This document shows positions 14,469 to 17,433 of a stretch of 17,433 nucleotides of DNA, piece by piece. The DNA lies in NCBI GenBank assembly GCA_050261415.1, contig JBLNDG010000112.1:1-17433 (forward strand). Reading direction: 5' to 3'. The notes under the pieces were generated by a model. It saw nothing but the letters and a program-made list of their open reading frames with translations, searched no databases and was not told the origin of the DNA. Position 1 is the stretch's first letter; every line of letters starts with the position of its first letter. Origin of the DNA: JBLNDG01 sp050261415. Its GTDB lineage: Bacteria > Bacillota > Clostridia > Lutisporales > Lutisporaceae. A program made the translations under genes and the position numbers.

Positions 14469-16569
14469 TTATCTTTGTCCCCTGGCTTTCGAACACCACA
14501 TCGCCTAAGGACAGCAGCTTGCTTTCATTGAGATTTTTGTATTTTTGCCTTTCCAGGCTGCCTATTATTATATATTTAATATCATATTTTCTTATAATAT
14601 CCCATGTAGCCTTGTCGTCCTGCGATTCATAAACAGTCTCTACTTCCTTGCCTCTGTTCAAAGGTTCGTTCCTGTCGTTCCTCCAGAGCCATTCATGCAC
14701 AAACCAGCCCTGTACTGTAGGCAGTCCCGTAGCCATGGAAATCCTGCAGTACTTTGAGTAGCTGTCGCCATTTGCCTCCAGTATTGTGGGCTGTCCTTTT
14801 ACATTTTCATTGAACCATTTTACAGCATCATAGTCCCCCGGATTCTCCTCCTTTAAAAAGTTCAGGCCATAGATGCCTTTATAATTGGAAGGCTTCAAGC
14901 TGCCATAGTATCCTTTCAGGGCCAGAGGGAGATATGACATGGGTAATATATACATTATTATGAATGCAGCAGCCAGGAGGTATTTCAAATGCTTCACTTT
15001 AACTTCGGATGCTACTCTTACTGCTATATAACCTGTAACAATCCCTAACATAATAAAGGCTTGGTATGTAAGCTTGAACATTGTATTTGCCCTGTGATAG
15101 CCTTGGTAGTAAATATCGCGGACATATACCACCTCCGGCATAGCTACCAGACCTAATGCGCAGAGGCTTATTATAAGGCAGAAAATATCCGGTACCGTCA
15201 TGCTTCTTATAAGCCCGGCCAATTTTTTAAACTTACTTCCCTCGTCAGCATTATTGTTCTTTATAAGTTTTGAAATTATCACTGCTACAAATACAGCAAA
15301 GCAAAGGAAATAGAAGAGCTGATGCCCCCAGAGCACAAGCAGCTGGTACAAAGGTGTATGGTAGTGCACGAAACCTACACCTGAAGCAATACCTTTGAAA
15401 TTTAGGGAATAAGGAAGCACTAGTACCCGGGTTAGTGCAACAACGGCAGCAAGCTGCAGCAATGCCTTTTTGACGGTGTTTGAGAAATAGATATTAAAGT
15501 ACAAAAGTGCTATTATCATTACGGTAATATAAATAGGGTAGTCCCAGGTATTTGTCATATACATGACGGAAAGCAGCAGTGCCATAAGCAGAAGTTTTCC
15601 CTTATTAGGACCGCGTTCCTTTTCAGCTTCCGGGAAAAGACTCAAAAGCAAAGCTATAAAAGTCAGTACAACAGGTATATCTGAAACATGTCCGTGAAGG
15701 TCTGAAACGACAAAGGAATATATCGGAAACTCATGTATGGTTTTATCGTTATTAGAGGGATTATAGCCTATGTATCTTGTGGATTGGGGGTAGTAGTACT
15801 CCGGCTTTGCCGGCTGCATGAGGCCGGCTCCGCTTAGCATTGGCCTTGCATACCCGTATATGAAACCGTGAAGGTTTCCACCCAATGACAGAAGTGAAGC
15901 TGAAATAAGCCCTGCTATTATTACTTTTTTAAGCGGGTATTTTTTGAGTAAGTATAAAAGATTGCCTGCTGCTGAAAAGGTCAACAGGAAGGAAAAAGAA
16001 AAAATTGTAGCAAGCATTATATTGTAAGTAATTGCAGGGTCGATATTCGTCAATACAGTTAGGTATGCGCATATGAAATGGCCAAAATAATAATAATTGA
16101 TGCTTTTTCCGGCAAACCAAATATCGACGGGCGGCATATGCTCAGCTCTGATAATTGCATTTACAAAGCCAAAATCCATGTATTTCTCAAGACCGGAGAT
16201 ATTGGGCTGCAGTCCCCTGATATAGCACCAGAACAGGAGTAATAGAAGGAATAACAATTCCTCGCCAAGTATTGCCCACTTGTGGATTCTTACAAAGGCT
16301 TTGAGGTCAAAGTCCTTAAAAAAGAATTGCCTGATTGGAAGAAATACTAGTATTATAAAAATGACGGAGTGCCTGGTTAGTTTCATTATGCCTGTTGAAG
16401 AGATGAGCCAAGTGGAATAAGAAAGTATAAGTATCCCTATAACCTTTGAGAATACATAGCCCTTGTCAAAAAACCCCTTGAAGCAATTTTGGGCAAGGGG
16501 GAGGAATAATATACCTATTGGTAGAATATATAACCACCATTTGAAAACAAGAATAACATCCGCTGACAA
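14455..16569 (-). CDS. DUF2298 (Chlor_Arch_YYY) multi-membrane protein, possible GT-C glycosyltransferase
   Basis: This 704-residue protein has more than ten hydrophobic segments and a soluble C-terminal part (about 555-704). The start is a TTG (16567-16569) with GGGGGG seven bases upstream; the frame is closed by TAA shortly before, and no in-frame ATG lies near. Family hallmarks are clear: EKYMDFGF (128-135), PPVDIWFAGKSINYYYFGH (146-164), FPIYSFVVSDLHGH (281-294), TWDYPIY (341-347), HRANTMFK (492-499) and a C-terminal WFNENV...EANGDSYS...GWFVHEWLWR region. The acidic residues in the first large outside loop and the many-helix layout recall GT-C transferases that use lipid-phosphate sugars, which would fit the GT2 and flippase-like genes opposite. 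The enzymatic role is inference; the family is officially uncharacterised. Confidence 0.87.
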   Translation of the reverse strand: MSADVILVFKWWLYILPIGILFLPLAQNCFKGFFDKGYVFSKVIGILILSYSTWLISSTGIMKLTRHSVIFIILVFLPIRQFFFKDFDLKAFVRIHKWAILGEELLFLLLLLFWCYIRGLQPNISGLEKYMDFGFVNAIIRAEHMPPVDIWFAGKSINYYYFGHFICAYLTVLTNIDPAITYNIMLATIFSFSFLLTFSAAGNLLYLLKKYPLKKVIIAGLISASLLSLGGNLHGFIYGYARPMLSGAGLMQPAKPEYYYPQSTRYIGYNPSNNDKTIHEFPIYSFVVSDLHGHVSDIPVVLTFIALLLSLFPEAEKERGPNKGKLLLMALLLSVMYMTNTWDYPIYITVMIIALLYFNIYFSNTVKKALLQLAAVVALTRVLVLPYSLNFKGIASGVGFVHYHTPLYQLLVLWGHQLFYFLCFAVFVAVIISKLIKNNNADEGSKFKKLAGLIRSMTVPDIFCLIISLCALGLVAMPEVVYVRDIYYQGYHRANTMFKLTYQAFIMLGIVTGYIAVRVASEVKVKHLKYLLAAAFIIMYILPMSYLPLALKGYYGSLKPSNYKGIYGLNFLKEENPGDYDAVKWFNENVKGQPTILEANGDSYSKYCRISMATGLPTVQGWFVHEWLWRNDRNEPLNRGKEVETVYESQDDKATWDIIRKYDIKYIIIGSLERQKYKNLNESKLLSLGDVVFESQGTKIIKVR

Positions 16570-16674
16570 ACCATTACCCCCCTTGAATAATTAATACAAT
16601 TAATATATTACAATACGCAGGAAAATATTAAAATAGGCATAAATCCGCGGGTGGGGTACGGACAACACGGATTT

Positions 16675-16725
16675 ACACGGCTGTCCCACGAAATTACATG
16701 GATAAAAAATATTAACCAGCCGTGT
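16675..16725. repeat. Nine-base inverted repeat ACACGGCTG / CAGCCGTGT upstream of galU
   Basis: ACACGGCTG (16675-16683) and CAGCCGTGT (16717-16725) are perfect inverted copies separated by 33 AT-rich bases. The left arm also takes part in a direct repeat, ACACGG twice at 16665-16670 and 16675-16680. On RNA the arms would form a GC-rich stem. Without a T-run it is not a clear terminator; an operator or leader structure is possible. Confidence 0.55.
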
Positions 16726-16726
16726 G

Positions 16727-16769
16727 TTCAGTGGGTTTCAGTGTGTTTAGTGTTACACGCTTTTTAGTG
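16727..16769 (+). repeat. Cluster of TTCAGTG/TTTAGTG direct repeats upstream of galU
   Basis: Four copies of TTYAGTG occur at 16727, 16737, 16746 and 16763, with starts 10, 9 and 17 bases apart. The first three are close to one helical turn apart, as expected for side-by-side protein binding. The cluster ends about 20 bases before the galU ribosome site. Confidence 0.5.
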
Positions 16770-16802
16770 CCAAATCATTGAGAAATACGGAGGAATAATA
16801 TA

Positions 16803-17433
16803 ATGAAGGTAAGAAAAGCCATAATACCAGCAGCAGGCCTTGGTACGCGTTTCCTGCCCGCAACGAAGGCACAGCCTAAAGAAATGCTGCCCATAGTAGA
16901 CAAACCTACAATACAATATATTGTTGAAGAGGCAATAAACTCGGGTATTGAAGAAATTCTCATAGTAACAGGAAGAAACAAGAGGGCCATAGAGGATCAT
17001 TTTGACAGGTCGGTGGAGCTCGAGCTGGAGCTTAAACATAAGGGGAATGAAGTGCTGTTAAAGCAGGTAAGGGATATTTCAAACCTGGTGGATATACATT
17101 ATATAAGACAAAAGGAAGCGAAGGGGTTGGGGCATGCAATAGGCTGCGCCAGAACTTTTGTCGGGAATGAGCCTTTTGCGGTGCTTTTGGGTGATGATGT
17201 AGTGGATTCTGATGTGCCATGCCTGAAGCAGCTTATTAATGTTTTTGATGCCCATAGTACTACCGTACTTGGAGTTCAGGAGGTTAAGCATGAAGATGTA
17301 AGCAAATACGGTATAGTGGACTATGAAGCTGTAAATGATAGGCTGTATAAGGTGGGGAATCTTGTGGAGAAACCGTCCAGGGATAAGGCTCCGTCAGACA
17401 TAGCCATTCTCGGAAGGTATATCATCACTCCTG
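16803..17433 (+). CDS. galU: UTP-glucose-1-phosphate uridylyltransferase, N-terminal part (runs off window)
   Basis: The first 210 codons are present and the frame is still open at the window end; full-length family members are about 290-300 residues. The ATG follows GGAGG by 11-12 bases. The N-terminus has the nucleotidyltransferase signature AAGLGTRFLPATKAQPKEML (10-29), then VDKPTIQYIVEEA, GRNKRAIEDHFD, the donor-binding GLGHAI (108-113) and LLGDD (128-132), and later EVKHEDVSKYGIVD and VEKP, all typical of GalU. It makes UDP-glucose from UTP and glucose-1-phosphate in the cytoplasm, the donor for many surface glycans. Its position beside the GT2/flippase/DUF2298 genes suggests it feeds them, though GalU also serves general wall synthesis. 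The assignment is very secure; only its completeness is unknown. Confidence 0.95.
   Translation, partial: MKVRKAIIPAAGLGTRFLPATKAQPKEMLPIVDKPTIQYIVEEAINSGIEEILIVTGRNKRAIEDHFDRSVELELELKHKGNEVLLKQVRDISNLVDIHYIRQKEAKGLGHAIGCARTFVGNEPFAVLLGDDVVDSDVPCLKQLINVFDAHSTTVLGVQEVKHEDVSKYGIVDYEAVNDRLYKVGNLVEKPSRDKAPSDIAILGRYIITP

Larger units (their letters stand above)
16570..16802. other. Divergent spacer before galU with inverted and direct repeats
   Basis: The spacer separates the TTG start of the DUF2298 gene (minus) from the galU ATG (plus). Its left third is AT-rich. The right part is unusually GT-rich and repetitive, with the elements listed below. A weak plus-strand promoter candidate is TTGAAT (16583-16588) and TATTAC with 17 bases between. 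No small gene is seen. Confidence 0.5.

Noticed and set aside
16675..16725. Inverted repeat near galU considered as a terminator for an upstream gene
   Set aside because: No plus-strand gene precedes it, no T-run follows, and the loop is long.

Overview
The window looks like chromosomal DNA from a low-GC Gram-positive Clostridia bacterium. The evidence is AT-rich spacers, strong AGGAGG-type ribosome binding sites, S-layer homology (SLH) surface proteins with Gram-positive style signal peptides, and a MacA/MacB-like exporter with no outer-membrane partner. The protein types resemble cellulolytic cluster III clostridia (Ruminiclostridium/Acetivibrio-like), but I cannot fix the genus from sequence alone. 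I see no rRNA, tRNA, CRISPR array, transposase or phage gene.

Region 1 (1-3348, minus strand) is a three-gene operon for a tripartite ABC exporter: a membrane-fusion adaptor, an ATPase and a MacB/FtsX-type permease. The genes overlap by 17 and 4 bases, and a strong hairpin terminator follows. Region 2 (3349-5121) holds a divergent gene for a membrane-anchored TPR protein with a possible carbohydrate-binding-like C-terminus. It ends in a GC-rich bidirectional terminator shared with the next, convergent gene.

Region 3 (5122-11150) encodes two divergently transcribed secreted surface proteins. One is a 1228-residue protein with degenerate SLH-like N-terminal repeats and about nine Ig-like repeats, probably an S-layer or abundant wall protein. 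The other is a 578-residue SLH protein with four tandem beta-rich repeats. Their shared 578-base spacer holds two good sigma-A-like promoters, two long 5' leaders and several inverted repeats.

Region 4 (11151-17433) looks like a surface glycosylation module. It has a polyprenyl-phosphate glycosyltransferase (GtrB/DPM1 type), an overlapping flippase-like membrane protein (UPF0104/YbhN type), an FAD-dependent amine-oxidase-fold enzyme, a convergent DUF2298 multi-membrane protein that looks like a GT-C transferase, and the start of galU (UDP-glucose synthesis, cut by the window end). A plausible pathway, which is inference, is: GalU makes UDP-glucose; the GT2 enzyme loads a sugar onto a lipid carrier; the flippase-like protein helps move it; the DUF2298 protein uses it outside the cell, perhaps on the neighbouring SLH proteins or on wall polymers. 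The role of the FAD enzyme is open.
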